A model generated the notes under the pieces. The model made no database searches, was not told the origin of the DNA, and worked only from the letters and a program-made list of their open reading frames with translations. From Bacteroidales bacterium (GTDB taxonomy: Bacteria; Bacteroidota; Bacteroidia; Bacteroidales; JAAYUG01): DNA of 51,717 bases. A program made the translations under genes and the position numbers. How positions within the stretch are numbered: the stretch's first letter is position 1; every line of letters starts with the position of its first letter. This document shows, one piece after another, positions 25,483 to 34,584 of the stretch. The stretch is taken from NCBI GenBank assembly GCA_012517825.1, contig JAAYUG010000138.1, positions 1-51,717 on the forward strand, written 5' to 3'.

Positions 25483-27448
25483 AGATGCCGTTTCTAAGTG
25501 TGCCTTTCATCTGAAGGGCAATCCGGAAAACCAGTTCATCTCTTCCGACAGGCTTGGCAAGATAGTCATCGCAGCCTGCCCCAAAACATTTGGTCCGGTC
25601 TTCTTCCGAAGCATATGCCGTTTGGGCTATGATGCGCAGATCCTTTTTTCTTTCCCTGATCCTGATGGCCAGATCAAGCCCGTTTCCGTCGGGCAGGAAT
25701 ATGTCCAGCAAAACAATCCTTATCGCAGGTTCTGAAAGCAAAATTTCCCATGCTTCCTTCATTGAAGCTGCCTCATATATGATCATGCCCCTGGATTCCA
25801 GAACTTCCCTGTAATAAAGGCGGCTTTCCTCATTATCATCGACAATCAGTAAAGGAATACCCTGCAAATCAAAATCAAGCATCAGGGTGCGATGACGTTT
25901 AACTTCTTTATTATGCTGCAATCCACCTCTTGGTATAGTAAACCAGAATGTTGTCCCTTTCCCTTGTTGCGAAGAAAACCAGATTCTCCCTCCGGTAAGG
26001 GAAATCAGTTTACTGCATATGGCCAGACCAAGGCCAGGACCACTGCTCTCTTCGGCCCCTGTTTCTGCCGCGTGAAACGGTTCAAATACGGCAGTTTGCT
26101 TTTCCGGAGGAATCCCGGAACCTGTATCCGATACAAAAAAAGTGAACCATTGTTCGCTGGCAGAATGATATCCGTATGATATTTCCCCTTCGTCGCTATG
26201 GCGAACGGCATTGTTGAGCAAAATACCAAATATTTGTTGCAGCCTGCCGGAGTCATAAAAAAATTCATCCGAAACGGATTCAGGTACAGGATGAACGGTC
26301 AGCGTTACTTGATTTTTCTCCATGAGTCCCCGGGAATGCAAAAGTTCTTCTTTCAGGTTGTTAAAAAATAAATTAAGCCGGAAGGTCTGAGGAAACAGGG
26401 GAAGCTGATGTGTTTCAAGCAGACTGATATCGATCAGGGAATTGATAAGGTTGAGCAAAGCTTCGGAATTTTCGCGTATTATACCCAGGTAATTCGTTGC
26501 CACAGCCTCCGGAAGTTCCTTTTGTTCCAGAAGCGTGGCAAAACCGTAAACAGCGTTCATCGGAGTACGCAGGTAATGGGAAAGATTTCTCAGAAAGGCT
26601 GTCTTCACACTGCTGGCTTTTTCTGCCTCCAGTTTGGCTCTTGTGAGTTCGTCATCCAGCTGCCGGCGTAAAGTAAAGTCATGTGCGGTTCCCAGGAATT
26701 TCCATCTCTGGCCTGAAGGTTTACCATACAAAATATTGATTGTATGCATCCATCGCCAGGATCCATCCTTGTGTTTCATCCTCAGGTCATGTTCGTATGC
26801 ATTGCCATTGGATGTGGCACCAAAAGCAAGAAGTCGGGCATTGAAATCTTCTAAGTCAGAAGAATGACAAACTTCTGCGAAGAAGTTTTTTCCCAGTTGT
26901 TCCCACTCTTCTTTTGTATAACCCAACTGTTTGGCAAGAATCAAATTGGAGTATTCAACGGCCCGGCTGGCAGGTTCATAGATATAAATGCCTGAAGGGA
27001 TTTTCTGGAGTATTTTCCGAAGCAACTGGAATTCTTCCTGTTCTGCTTTTATTTCATCATCCATTTTTTTCCTTTTCTCGTCTATATGCCTGAGGTCTTC
27101 AAGTGCAAACTTCAATCTCTCCGGGCTTTCCCATACAATCAGATCATTGATGCCTGCATCGCGGAGAAAGTTTTTCTCTTTCGCTGCAGGGGTTTCACCA
27201 AGGATTATCATCGGAATTTCAGGAGTAAGACCTTTACGGAGGCGGAGAGCCGTAATCCCGTCAAATCCTGTAACCGGAAAAGCCGTAATGATCAGGTCGG
27301 GCCAGGCATTTTCGAGATTCTCAACATAGGCGTCGCGCGTACTGACTACCCTCACCGAACAACCGGGAATCGAATTTTTAATTTCCTCAGCAATCTGTGA
27401 AGATGAAATCGACACATCCTCCACATACAGCACATGCTTTAATTGCAT
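25439..27448 (-). CDS. Hybrid histidine kinase (pseudoREC-PAS-HisKA-HATPase-REC)
   Basis: 669 residues, soluble. The N-terminal receiver-like domain (about 1-118) has Ala where the phospho-Asp should be (PDLIITAFPVTGFDG). A PAS/PAC domain spans about 140-270 (YSNLILAKQLGYTKEEWEQL, HKDGSWRWMHTINI). The HisKA box reads NLSHYLRTPMNAVYGF: the His is kept, but the usual Glu after it is Tyr. HATPase_c has ILLNNAVRHSDEG, DTGSGI and GPGLGLAI. The C-terminal receiver (about 540-655) is intact, with VDDNEES, VLLDIFLPDGNG and YLAKPVG. Altered His-box chemistry may change phosphatase or transfer behaviour. A lone gene transcribed against the neighbouring hydrolase. Confidence 0.9.
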   Translation of the reverse strand: MQLKHVLYVEDVSISSSQIAEEIKNSIPGCSVRVVSTRDAYVENLENAWPDLIITAFPVTGFDGITALRLRKGLTPEIPMIILGETPAAKEKNFLRDAGINDLIVWESPERLKFALEDLRHIDEKRKKMDDEIKAEQEEFQLLRKILQKIPSGIYIYEPASRAVEYSNLILAKQLGYTKEEWEQLGKNFFAEVCHSSDLEDFNARLLAFGATSNGNAYEHDLRMKHKDGSWRWMHTINILYGKPSGQRWKFLGTAHDFTLRRQLDDELTRAKLEAEKASSVKTAFLRNLSHYLRTPMNAVYGFATLLEQKELPEAVATNYLGIIRENSEALLNLINSLIDISLLETHQLPLFPQTFRLNLFFNNLKEELLHSRGLMEKNQVTLTVHPVPESVSDEFFYDSGRLQQIFGILLNNAVRHSDEGEISYGYHSASEQWFTFFVSDTGSGIPPEKQTAVFEPFHAAETGAEESSGPGLGLAICSKLISLTGGRIWFSSQQGKGTTFWFTIPRGGLQHNKEVKRHRTLMLDFDLQGIPLLIVDDNEESRLYYREVLESRGMIIYEAASMKEAWEILLSEPAIRIVLLDIFLPDGNGLDLAIRIRERKKDLRIIAQTAYASEEDRTKCFGAGCDDYLAKPVGRDELVFRIALQMKGTLRNGIFSGRFAQAPRNQKA

Positions 27449-27638
27449 AAAACATTATATGTGAGATTTTTATGTCAGATTGCCACAAAAAATTAAGTAT
27501 TTAAACAGTAAAGGTAACAAAAATTATGTTATAACGAATTGAATTGGCTGATATTTTGTAGAAAAGAATATTCTGAATGGTCATTCTTTTGCGAAACACA
27601 TTCGGTGCAGCCTGTGCGAAAGCAGCTTTAGAAAGAAA

Positions 27639-27670
27639 AGAAGGACAAAACCGGGAGGTTTTGCCCTTCT
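27639..27670 (-). terminator. Rho-independent terminator after the tRNA-Leu pair
   Basis: A 14-bp stem with one mismatch (27639-27652 with 27657-27670, loop GGGA at 27653-27656) lies just past the 3' end of the tRNA-Leu(CAG) gene, reading leftward. It is followed on the - strand by a T-rich stretch. Confidence 0.75.
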
Positions 27671-27675
27671 TCAGG

Positions 27676-27759
27676 TGCCCAGAACAGGACTCGAACCTGC
27701 ACATCATTGCTGATACTAGTCCCTGAAACTAGCGCGTCTACCAATTCCGCCATCTGGGC
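27676..27759 (-). tRNA. tRNA-Leu (anticodon CAG)
   Basis: The 84-nt cloverleaf reads GCCCAGATGGCGGAATTGG at its 5' end. The acceptor stem GCCCAGA pairs with TCTGGGC, the anticodon stem is CTAGT/ACTAG with loop TTCAGGG (anticodon CAG at 27723-27725), and there is a long variable arm of the class II type. The 3' CCA is not fully encoded (CC then T follow the discriminator A). It is downstream of the second tRNA-Leu in the same direction. Confidence 0.95.
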
Positions 27760-27787
27760 GATGATCCCGCTAATGCGGGAGTATTTG

Positions 27788-27871
27788 TGCCCAGGACAAG
27801 ACTCGAACTTGCACGCTTTTGACGGCGCCAGCCCCTCAAGCTGGTGTGTCTACCAATTCCACCACCTGGGC
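27788..27871 (-). tRNA. tRNA-Leu (anticodon GAG)
   Basis: The 84-nt cloverleaf starts GCCCAGGTGGTGGAATTGG. The acceptor stem GCCCAGG pairs with CCTGGGC, the anticodon stem is CCAGC/GCTGG with loop TTGAGGG (anticodon GAG at 27835-27837), and there is a class II variable arm. No CCA is encoded. The 28-nt spacer to the next tRNA contains a small hairpin (TCCCGC at 27765-27770 with GCGGGA at 27775-27780), which could help processing of a common precursor. Confidence 0.95.
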
Positions 27872-27929
27872 ATTTGGGATTGCAAAAATAATATTATTCG
27901 TGAAAAAGTAAAAATGTGATGAAATTTTT

Positions 27930-27973
27930 TAAAAAAATGAGTGCCGGATCAACCTGTAACTGACCCGGCACTC
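27930..27973 (-). terminator. Rho-independent terminator of the PKD lipoprotein gene
   Basis: On the - strand a stem of GAGTGCCGGGTCA (27973-27961) with TGATCCGGCACTC (27951-27939, one mismatch) and a 9-nt loop is followed by ATTTTTTT. Confidence 0.85.
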
Positions 27974-27977
27974 TTGC

Positions 27978-28017
27978 CTAACCCTAACTAACCAAAACTA
28001 ACCGTTACTAACCTAAA
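27978..28017. repeat. Four 10-bp-phased CTAACC repeats
   Basis: CTAACC begins at 27978, 27988, 27998 and 28008, each time followed by four variable bases (CTAA, AAAA, GTTA, TAAA). On the transcribed (-) strand it reads as GGTTAG every 10 nt. The block sits between the stop codon of the PKD lipoprotein gene (28045) and its terminator (27973), so it would be in the 3' untranslated part of that mRNA. Confidence 0.85.
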
Positions 28018-28044
28018 TGAGATTAAGCAAAAAACGTGCCAGAA

Positions 28045-28725
28045 TTATTCCGTTGCCTTCATTTTTCTTCCTGAAGGATTGCTTGCCGGATTCCGGATGG
28101 TTCCGCTCTTTCTGCTGCCGCCGGTATAATCAACCCAGGCAGTAAATGTGTTGACGGCATTGGGAACCAGAGCCATGGTGCGGATAAATGCCACATCCTC
28201 CTCGGCAAGTATGTAATTGTTGTGGTATTGTTCCCAGACGTCCACATAATATACGGCAGGTGCAAGATGGGTGAAAACCACACGCCCGTCAATATCGGTA
28301 AGACCTTCTGCTACGGCATTGGTCTGATGAATCCAGTCGGTAAGGGAAGGATAGAGAATTACGCTCGCATTGGGAACCACGTACTGGTTATAATACTCTT
28401 TAACGGTGATTTCCAGTGTGGTTGGATACAGTACGGTGATGTCCATCATGCTTTCATCCGAAAAATGGTCGGAAGAGAAAACTTTCAGCACGACGCGAAA
28501 GGTTCCGGGGCGGGTAAATACATGAACCGGGTCGTATTCATTGCTGATATAGCCATCGCCAAAATCCCATTCTGCAAAATCGGCATTGACTGAAAGATTA
28601 GTAAATGCTACGGCTTCGCCGGCTTCGATTACCTGTGCAGATACCGTAAACCGGGCCCGGGGCACCTCCCGGGTGCAGGATGCTGCCATCAGCAGCAAAA
28701 CCGGCAATAAAATCAGTTTTTTCAT
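28045..28725 (-). CDS. PKD-domain lipoprotein
   Basis: 226 residues. The lipoprotein signal is MKKLILLPVLLLMAASC, with Cys17 as the first mature residue. A PKD domain spans about 25-100 (VIEAGEAVAFTNLSVNADFA, EWDFGDGY, DPVHVFTRPGTFRVVLKV). A second beta-rich domain follows (about 105-200) with EITVKEYYNQYVVPNASVIL and GLTDIDGRVVFTHLAPAVYY, resembling a carboxypeptidase-regulatory/prealbumin-like fold. PKD domains usually mediate protein or sugar contacts at the cell surface; no catalytic motif is seen. The gene is probably monocistronic, with a repeat and a strong terminator in its 3' region. Confidence 0.8.
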   Translation of the reverse strand: MKKLILLPVLLLMAASCTREVPRARFTVSAQVIEAGEAVAFTNLSVNADFAEWDFGDGYISNEYDPVHVFTRPGTFRVVLKVFSSDHFSDESMMDITVLYPTTLEITVKEYYNQYVVPNASVILYPSLTDWIHQTNAVAEGLTDIDGRVVFTHLAPAVYYVDVWEQYHNNYILAEEDVAFIRTMALVPNAVNTFTAWVDYTGGSRKSGTIRNPASNPSGRKMKATE

Positions 28726-28790
28726 GGGGCTGGTCTTTTCTTACCTGAAAGCATCCAAAAAGTATGCCAGAGGCTGATAGCTATTCATAC

Positions 28791-28829
28791 ACACAGCCGT
28801 TTTGGTGGAAAATACCAAAACGGCTGTGT
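28791..28829. other. Long perfect hairpin between the DPP-IV and PKD genes
   Basis: ACACAGCCGTTTTGGT (28791-28806) pairs perfectly with ACCAAAACGGCTGTGT (28814-28829) around a 7-nt loop. There is no T-run on either side, so it is not a standard intrinsic terminator. On the - strand it follows a 14-bp palindrome (AGGAGTTAACTCCT, 28849-28862) and a CCTGTGA/TCACAGG inverted repeat overlapping the peptidase stop codon. It may protect or process the peptidase mRNA 3' end. Confidence 0.7.
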
Positions 28830-28871
28830 ACCATTAGTAAACAATCAGGAGTTAACTCCTGTGAAATGATA

Positions 28872-31085
28872 TCACAGGTTTCTTTTGATGAAATCGTATA
28901 TTTTGGTGTACAGGTGCAGGCGTGTGTTTCCTCCGTAAATACCATGGTTCCTGTTGGTATAGAGATGCATGTCGAATTGTTTTCCGGCCTGTACAAGAGC
29001 TTCCGCAAATTCCAGCGTGTTCTGCATATGCACGTTGTCGTCGGCTGTTCCATGGATCAGCAGGAGTTTGCCCTTTAAATTTTCTGCATGGCTGATGGGA
29101 GAGTTCTGATCGTATCCGTCGGGATTATCCTGGGGTTTCCTCATAAAACGTTCTGTATAAATATTGTCGTAATACCTCCAGTTGGTAACCGGAGCCACAG
29201 CAATACCGGCTTTGAATTCTCCATTTCCCCTGGTAAGGCAAGAACATACCATGAAACCTCCAAAACTCCAGCCGAAAATTCCGATCCGGTTCTTGTCAAC
29301 ATAAGGAAGGTTTCCCAGGTATCTGGCTGTTTCAATCTGATCCAGCGTTTCGTATTTTCCCAGCTGGAGATAGGTCATTTTTCGGAATTCCTCCCCCCGG
29401 AATCCGGTACCGCGGCCATCGACACATACCACAATGTACCCGTTCTGGGCCAGGAAATTTTCCCATCCAAATGACCAGGAATCGGAAACCGACTGAGACG
29501 CAGGCCCGCTGTACTGTGTCATGTAAACGGGATATTTCTTCTTTTTGGAGAAATCAGGGGGTTTTATCATGTATCCGTTCAGGGAAACGCCTTCTGTGGT
29601 GGTAAAGGAAAAGAACTCCTTCCGGGTTGGTTTGTATTCGGCAAGGACTGATTTCAGGCGCTTGTTGTCTTCAAGCACTCTCACCAGCTCGCCGCCTGAC
29701 CGGTGAACAGTTACCAGGTAGGGCGTATTGGCATCGGACCATGTGTTGACAAAGAAACTGAAATCAGCACTGAATTCAGCATCATTAGTGCCTTCCATGA
29801 CCGAAAGTTTTTTCCGGCCGGTGCCGTCAAGTCCGGTGACGCATATTTCCCGGCGGAGGGGAGAGGCTTCGGCCGACTGGAAATAAACCAGTCGGTTGGC
29901 TTCATCAATGCCTGAAATAGATGCATCATCATACTGACCTGAGGTGACCTGATGCAGTTTCCCTGAAGACAGATCCAGCAGGTAAATATGCTGCCAGCCG
30001 TCGCGTTCGCTCATGAATACCATCTCCTTGCCGTTTTTCAGAAAAGTAAAGGAGTCGAACAGCTTTTCATCCAGGTAGTATTTGTTTTCTTCGGTATAGA
30101 ACACCTCTGATTTGCCGGTCTTATAATCTGCACGGAGCAGTTCCAGTTTGTTCTGAAGCCTGTTAAGCCGGAAAATACATAAATACTCCGGATCAGCCGT
30201 CCACCGGATTCTGGGAATGTACTGATCGGTTTCTTCCCCCACGTCCTGCCGGACCGTCTGATGCGTTTCCAGATCGTAAACATGCACGGTAACAACTGAA
30301 TTGTCTTCTCCGGCTTTGGGATATTTCCATTCCCTTATACCCGGGTAGGTTGCATATTCCTTGAGTTCCGGACGCAGGCCTTTGAACATGCTCATGGCAA
30401 AGGTGCGCACATTGCTCTCGTCAAAACGGCACCAGGCAACCTTCCTGCTGTCGGGAGACCATTCAAAAGCCCTGCTGTATTCAAATTCTTCTTCATAAAC
30501 CCAGTCGGGAATACCATTTATAATCTGATTGATTTTCCCGTCGCTGGTAATCTGAATCTCTTCATCCCTGAGAAGATCTTTAATAAAAAGATTATTCTGC
30601 CGCACAAAAGCCACTTTATTCCCATCGGGAGAAAAAGTGGCAACCTGCTGGGGGCCATTGCCCGACAAGGGAACCACCGTAGCGGAGGGCACATGATAAA
30701 CCATGTATTCGGCCGTAAATGAATGGCGGTAAATTGGCTGGCGGTTGGTAACAAGCAGAATACGCGATCCGTCGGGACTGAAGGTAAATCCCTGATAGCC
30801 TTTAATACCGGCTTCTATGAGAACATTGCCGTCCAGGATCTTTTTTCGAGAAAGGCCGGTTGCATAATCGTACGCTACCAGATCAAAATTTTCTTCCTGA
30901 ACACAGTAGCTCTTTCCGTCGGGCATAGGAATCATTGCCTGAGGAAAATCCGGGAAGAAGGTGTAGTTGACAAACAGATCTTCGAGCGTTATCATCCGTT
31001 TCCCGGACTGGGAATTACCGGAAAACGAAACCAACCCGGCCAGGACAATGGCAAGAAACAGATTGGCGATTACTTTATTCTTCAT
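28872..31085 (-). CDS. Dipeptidyl peptidase IV (S9B serine peptidase)
   Basis: 737 residues with a signal peptide (MKNKVIANLFLAIVLAGLVS). The beta-propeller domain occupies about 40-480; it contains the double-Glu loop of DPP-IV (WVYEEEFEYSRAFEWSPDSR), which binds the free amino end of the substrate. The C-terminal alpha/beta-hydrolase domain has Ser607 in FGWSFGGFM, Asp682 in HGTADDNVH and His714 in NRNHGIYGG. The enzyme removes X-Pro or X-Ala dipeptides from peptides, in the periplasm. With the M28 peptidase it indicates peptide-based nutrition. Divergent from thrS. Confidence 0.94.
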   Translation of the reverse strand: MKNKVIANLFLAIVLAGLVSFSGNSQSGKRMITLEDLFVNYTFFPDFPQAMIPMPDGKSYCVQEENFDLVAYDYATGLSRKKILDGNVLIEAGIKGYQGFTFSPDGSRILLVTNRQPIYRHSFTAEYMVYHVPSATVVPLSGNGPQQVATFSPDGNKVAFVRQNNLFIKDLLRDEEIQITSDGKINQIINGIPDWVYEEEFEYSRAFEWSPDSRKVAWCRFDESNVRTFAMSMFKGLRPELKEYATYPGIREWKYPKAGEDNSVVTVHVYDLETHQTVRQDVGEETDQYIPRIRWTADPEYLCIFRLNRLQNKLELLRADYKTGKSEVFYTEENKYYLDEKLFDSFTFLKNGKEMVFMSERDGWQHIYLLDLSSGKLHQVTSGQYDDASISGIDEANRLVYFQSAEASPLRREICVTGLDGTGRKKLSVMEGTNDAEFSADFSFFVNTWSDANTPYLVTVHRSGGELVRVLEDNKRLKSVLAEYKPTRKEFFSFTTTEGVSLNGYMIKPPDFSKKKKYPVYMTQYSGPASQSVSDSWSFGWENFLAQNGYIVVCVDGRGTGFRGEEFRKMTYLQLGKYETLDQIETARYLGNLPYVDKNRIGIFGWSFGGFMVCSCLTRGNGEFKAGIAVAPVTNWRYYDNIYTERFMRKPQDNPDGYDQNSPISHAENLKGKLLLIHGTADDNVHMQNTLEFAEALVQAGKQFDMHLYTNRNHGIYGGNTRLHLYTKIYDFIKRNL

Positions 31086-31141
31086 ACAAATTTCTTTTTT
31101 GGAGATAATGGCGAAAAATAATGATTTATTGCTGAAATCAT

Positions 31142-31149
31142 TATTTTTG
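31142..31149 (+). promoter_or_regulatory. Possible -7 box for thrS
   Basis: TATTTTTG matches TAnnTTTG and lies 22 nt before the ATG at 31172. The ATG at 31151, immediately behind the box, would precede the transcription start, which argues for the later start. No -33 element was found at the right distance. Confidence 0.4.
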
Positions 31150-31171
31150 CATGATTTTTTTTAAACCAGGA

Positions 31172-33118
31172 ATGATTAAGATAACTTTTCCGGATAACAG
31201 TGTACGTGAGTTTGCTGAGGGGATTACACCTGCTGAGATCGCCAGGAGTATCAGCCCTGCTCTCGCAAAGGAAGTATTTGCCGCCACGGTGAATGGTGAA
31301 ATCTGGGATCTTACACGGCCTATAACCAGCGATGCATCGGTAAAACTTCACAAATGGGAGGATCCTGAAGCCCGGCATGCCTTCTGGCATTCTTCGGCCC
31401 ATTTGATGGCCGAAGCTCTGGAAAAACTGTATCCGGGGATTAAGCTGGGCATTGGCCCTGCCATAGAGAATGGCTTTTACTATGATGTGGATCCGGGGGA
31501 AGGACGGACCATTTCGGAAGAAGATCTGCCCCTGATCGAAAAAACCATGCAGGAGCTTGCAGCACGGAAAGTACCCTACATTAGGGAAACTGTAACCAAG
31601 GAACAGGCTCTCAACCATTACCGCAAGCTGGGAAATGAATACAAAGTGGAACTGATCAGTGATCTGGAAGACGGTCAGATTACCTTTTACCATCAGGGCG
31701 ACTTTACCGACCTGTGCCGGGGGCCACATCTGCCCGATACCGGCTATATCAAAGCGGTAAAACTTTTGAGTGTTGCCGGAGCTTACTGGAGGGGCAATGA
31801 AAAGAACCGCCAGCTGACCCGCATATACGGAATTTCTTTTCCGAAGCAAAGTCTGCTTGATGAATACCTGGCTATGCTGGAGCAGGCAAAACAGCGCGAC
31901 CACCGCAAGATCGGAAGGGAGCTGGAATTGTTCGCCTTTTCACCCAAAGTCGGACAAGGGCTTCCCCTGTGGCTTCCACGAGGTACGCAGCTGCGGGAAC
32001 GTCTGGAACAATTCCTGCGGAAGGTTCAGCTCCAGTATGGCTATCAGCCTGTTATTACACCCCATATCGGGCAAAAGGAACTGTATGTTACTTCAGGGCA
32101 CTATGAGAAGTACGGAAAAGACTCCTTTCAGCCGATCCACACCCCAGAGGAAGGAGAGGAGTTCCTCCTGAAACCCATGAATTGCCCCCATCATTGCGAA
32201 ATTTATAAATTCAAACCTCGTTCATACCGCGATCTGCCCCTTCGTCTGGCTGAATTCGGAACCGTGTACCGGTACGAAATGAGCGGTGAACTGCATGGGC
32301 TTACCCGCGTAAGGGGGTTTACCCAGGATGATGCCCATATTTTCTGCCGCCCTGACCAGCTGAAGGATGAGTTCAAAAAGGTAATCGATATCATTTTCAT
32401 TATTTTCAGGGCACTTGATTTTCAGGACTATACTGCTCAGATTTCTTTAAGGGATCCGAACAACAAGGAAAAATACATCGGGTCTGATGAAAACTGGGAA
32501 AAGGCAGAACGGGCCATTATTGAGGCGGCTGAAGAAAAAGGGCTCAAGACGGTTGTAGTTCCGGGGGAAGCAGCTTTTTACGGCCCGAAGCTTGATTTTA
32601 TGGTTCGTGACGCCATTGGCCGGAAATGGCAGCTGGGTACCATCCAGGTTGATTATAACCTCCCCGAACGTTTTGAACTGGAATACATAGGGGCGGATGA
32701 CCAACGGCACCGTCCTGTTATGATTCACCGGGCCCCTTTCGGCTCCATGGAGCGGTTTGTCGCCCTGCTGATTGAGCACACAGCCGGGAAATTCCCCCTC
32801 TGGCTGGCTCCCGACCAGGCTGTAGTGCTTCCTATCAGTGAAAAATTCGAAGATTATGCACAAAGTGTTTTGAAATTCCTAAATAATTCCGATATTCGCA
32901 CGCTGATTGATAACCGCAACGAGAAGATTGGCAGAAAGATACGCGACAATGAACTGAAGCGCATTCCCTATCTGCTCATTGTGGGCGAAAAGGAACAATC
33001 TTCAGGTACGGTATCAGTCCGCAAACAAGGCCAGGGAGATATGGGATCCATGACACCGGGTGCTTTTGCCGCCATGGTAAAGGATGAGATCGACCGGGCA
33101 CTTGCGTTTATTAAATAA
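31172..33118 (+). CDS. thrS: Threonine-tRNA ligase
   Basis: 648 residues from ATG 31172, the family's usual length. Domains in order: TGS (about 1-62), editing domain with His73, His77 ([10 protein letters not shown]), Cys182 and His186 (LCRGPH) clearing mischarged Ser-tRNA, class II catalytic core (about 240-535) with the zinc-binding Cys338 ([12 protein letters not shown]), [17 protein letters not shown] and [18 protein letters not shown], and an anticodon-binding domain ([15 protein letters not shown]). First gene of a standard thrS-infC-rpmI-rplT group. Confidence 0.97.
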   Translation: MIKITFPDNSVREFAEGITPAEIARSISPALAKEVFAATVNGEIWDLTRPITSDASVKLHKWEDPEARHAFWHSSAHLMAEALEKLYPGIKLGIGPAIENGFYYDVDPGEGRTISEEDLPLIEKTMQELAARKVPYIRETVTKEQALNHYRKLGNEYKVELISDLEDGQITFYHQGDFTDLCRGPHLPDTGYIKAVKLLSVAGAYWRGNEKNRQLTRIYGISFPKQSLLDEYLAMLEQAKQRDHRKIGRELELFAFSPKVGQGLPLWLPRGTQLRERLEQFLRKVQLQYGYQPVITPHIGQKELYVTSGHYEKYGKDSFQPIHTPEEGEEFLLKPMNCPHHCEIYKFKPRSYRDLPLRLAEFGTVYRYEMSGELHGLTRVRGFTQDDAHIFCRPDQLKDEFKKVIDIIFIIFRALDFQDYTAQISLRDPNNKEKYIGSDENWEKAERAIIEAAEEKGLKTVVVPGEAAFYGPKLDFMVRDAIGRKWQLGTIQVDYNLPERFELEYIGADDQRHRPVMIHRAPFGSMERFVALLIEHTAGKFPLWLAPDQAVVLPISEKFEDYAQSVLKFLNNSDIRTLIDNRNEKIGRKIRDNELKRIPYLLIVGEKEQSSGTVSVRKQGQGDMGSMTPGAFAAMVKDEIDRALAFIK

Positions 33119-33150
33119 ACAAATGTTTAACTAATCAGGAGGACCAGGAA

Positions 33151-33717
33151 ATAGCCTTGCAAAATTCCAGAGGGGGTTTCAGAAGACCGCCAATAGCTCA
33201 GCAAACCCCGCACCGGATTAATGATCAGATCAGAGCCAGAATGGTTCGGCTCGTAGGTGATAACATTGACAACCCCCGGGTTGTCCCCATTGATGAAGCC
33301 TTAAAACTGGCCGATGAAATGGAACTCGACCTGGTGGAAATTTCACCAAATGCCGATCCGCCGGTTTGTAAGATCATCGATTACCAGAAGTTCCTTTATC
33401 AGCTGAAACAAAAGCAAAAAGAAGCCAAGGCCAAAACAGCCAAGGTGGTGGTAAAGGAAATAAGGTTTGGCCCCAATACCGATGATCATGATTTTAACTT
33501 TAAGGTTAAACATGCCCAGAAGTTTCTGGAAGAAGGAAATAAGGTGAAAGCATATGTGTTCTTTAAAGGCCGTTCCATTGTTTATAAAGAGCAGGGCGAA
33601 CTGATTCTGCTCCGCTTTGCCACCGCCCTTGAAGATTACGGCAAGGTGGAACAAATGCCCAAACTGGAAGGCAAACGGATGAATATGCTGATTGTTCCCA
33701 AACCAAAGAAAAAATAA
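33151..33717 (+). CDS. infC: Translation initiation factor IF-3, probably starting at AUA
   Basis: 188 residues if begun at ATA 33151. IF-3 binds the 30S subunit, checks the initiator tRNA and start codon, and keeps subunits apart. The N-domain has [18 protein letters not shown] and [19 protein letters not shown]; the C-domain has [17 protein letters not shown] and [13 protein letters not shown]. The first in-frame usual-type start is TTG 33157. However, a strong AGGAGG (33137-33142) is spaced 8 nt from ATA 33151 and 14 nt from the TTG. IF-3 genes commonly use rare starts such as AUU so that IF-3 represses its own synthesis. The MA-type beginning (M-A-L-Q-N) also looks right. Confidence 0.9.
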   Translation: MALQNSRGGFRRPPIAQQTPHRINDQIRARMVRLVGDNIDNPRVVPIDEALKLADEMELDLVEISPNADPPVCKIIDYQKFLYQLKQKQKEAKAKTAKVVVKEIRFGPNTDDHDFNFKVKHAQKFLEEGNKVKAYVFFKGRSIVYKEQGELILLRFATALEDYGKVEQMPKLEGKRMNMLIVPKPKKK

Positions 33718-33739
33718 CAGAACCAATAATCAGAGAGAT

Positions 33740-33937
33740 ATGCCAAAAAGAAAGACAAAATCAGGTGCCCGTAAACGGTTTTCACTTACCGGTACCGGCA
33801 AAATCAAACGGAAACATGCATACAAAAGCCATATCCTCACCAAAAAATCCAAGAAAAGGAAGAGGAATCTGACGTATGCTGGTCTTGTTGATAAGGCCGA
33901 CCGCCGGAATGTGCTCAGTGCCCTTGGACTGAAATAA
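33740..33937 (+). CDS. rpmI: 50S ribosomal protein L35
   Basis: 65 residues, beginning at ATG 33740 ([20 protein letters not shown]) with GAGAG upstream. The basic N-terminus and [19 protein letters not shown] are diagnostic. It lies 22 nt after infC and is followed by rplT, the normal order. Confidence 0.96.
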   Translation: MPKRKTKSGARKRFSLTGTGKIKRKHAYKSHILTKKSKKRKRNLTYAGLVDKADRRNVLSALGLK

Positions 33938-34038
33938 ATGTACGGGTTAGTTTAAATGTATGATTGTTTAACCGGATGTTTGAGCGGAAAAGAGTCCCGG
34001 TGAAGGGGAACGCAAAACGTCCATAAAATCAAGTAATT

Positions 34039-34389
34039 ATGCCACGATCAGTCAATTCAGTAGCATCGCGTGCGAGGAGGAAAAAGATTCTCAAACGGAC
34101 AAAAGGCAACTTCCTTTCCAGAAGGAATGTGTGGACAGTTGCAAAAAACACGTATGAAAAAGGCTTGACCTATGCCTACGAACATCGGAAAGACAAGAAA
34201 GGCAATTTCAGAAGCCTCTGGATACAGCGAATCAATGCCGGTGTCAGGGCTTACGGTATGTCCTATTCCGAATTCATGGGCAAACTTGGAAAAGCAGGCA
34301 TTGAACTGAACAGAAAAGTGCTTGCCGACATGGCCATGAACGACCCCGAAGCCTTTAAAAAGGTCGTTGAACAGGTTAAAGCTGTCTGA
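34039..34389 (+). CDS. rplT: 50S ribosomal protein L20
   Basis: 116 residues, full length, with the L20 signature ([60 protein letters not shown]). L20 is needed early in 50S assembly and in other bacteria represses its own operon by binding the leader. The 101-nt gap after rpmI could carry such a site, but no conserved structure was recognised there. A terminator follows. Confidence 0.97.
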   Translation: MPRSVNSVASRARRKKILKRTKGNFLSRRNVWTVAKNTYEKGLTYAYEHRKDKKGNFRSLWIQRINAGVRAYGMSYSEFMGKLGKAGIELNRKVLADMAMNDPEAFKKVVEQVKAV

Positions 34390-34414
34390 TTTAAAAAGAA
34401 AGGTTTCAGTATTG

Positions 34415-34452
34415 TGCCTGCATTTCTCAGTAAGTGCAGGCATTTTTATTTT
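34415..34452 (+). terminator. Rho-independent terminator of the thrS-infC-rpmI-rplT operon
   Basis: TGCCTGCA (34415-34422) pairs with TGCAGGCA (34435-34442) around a 12-nt loop and is followed by TTTTTATTTT. Confidence 0.85.
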
Positions 34453-34563
34453 CTGATTGTGCGCAGAAATGAAGTTGGCTTCAGACATAAGTGTTGGTAT
34501 TCGGTTGATTCCCACTGATTACTTGATTCATCAGCCGAAAATCGAATCAATGAGGATTAATTG

Positions 34564-34571
34564 TATTTTTG
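34564..34571 (+). promoter_or_regulatory. Possible -7 box for dapB
   Basis: TATTTTTG matches TAnnTTTG, 13 nt before the dapB ATG; transcription from it would give a very short leader. No -33 element at the expected distance. Confidence 0.3.
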
Positions 34572-34584
34572 AAACAAAAACCCT

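Noticed and set aside
27978-28017. Possible CRISPR-like array
   Set aside because: Units are only 10 bp with 6 conserved bases, there are no true spacers, and no cas genes are in the window.
28791-28829. Intrinsic terminator call for the 16-bp hairpin
   Set aside because: No T-run follows the stem on either strand, so it is listed only as a hairpin.
31082-31903. 273-residue ORF on the - strand
   Set aside because: Antisense to thrS; its translation shows no domain, while thrS is unmistakable.
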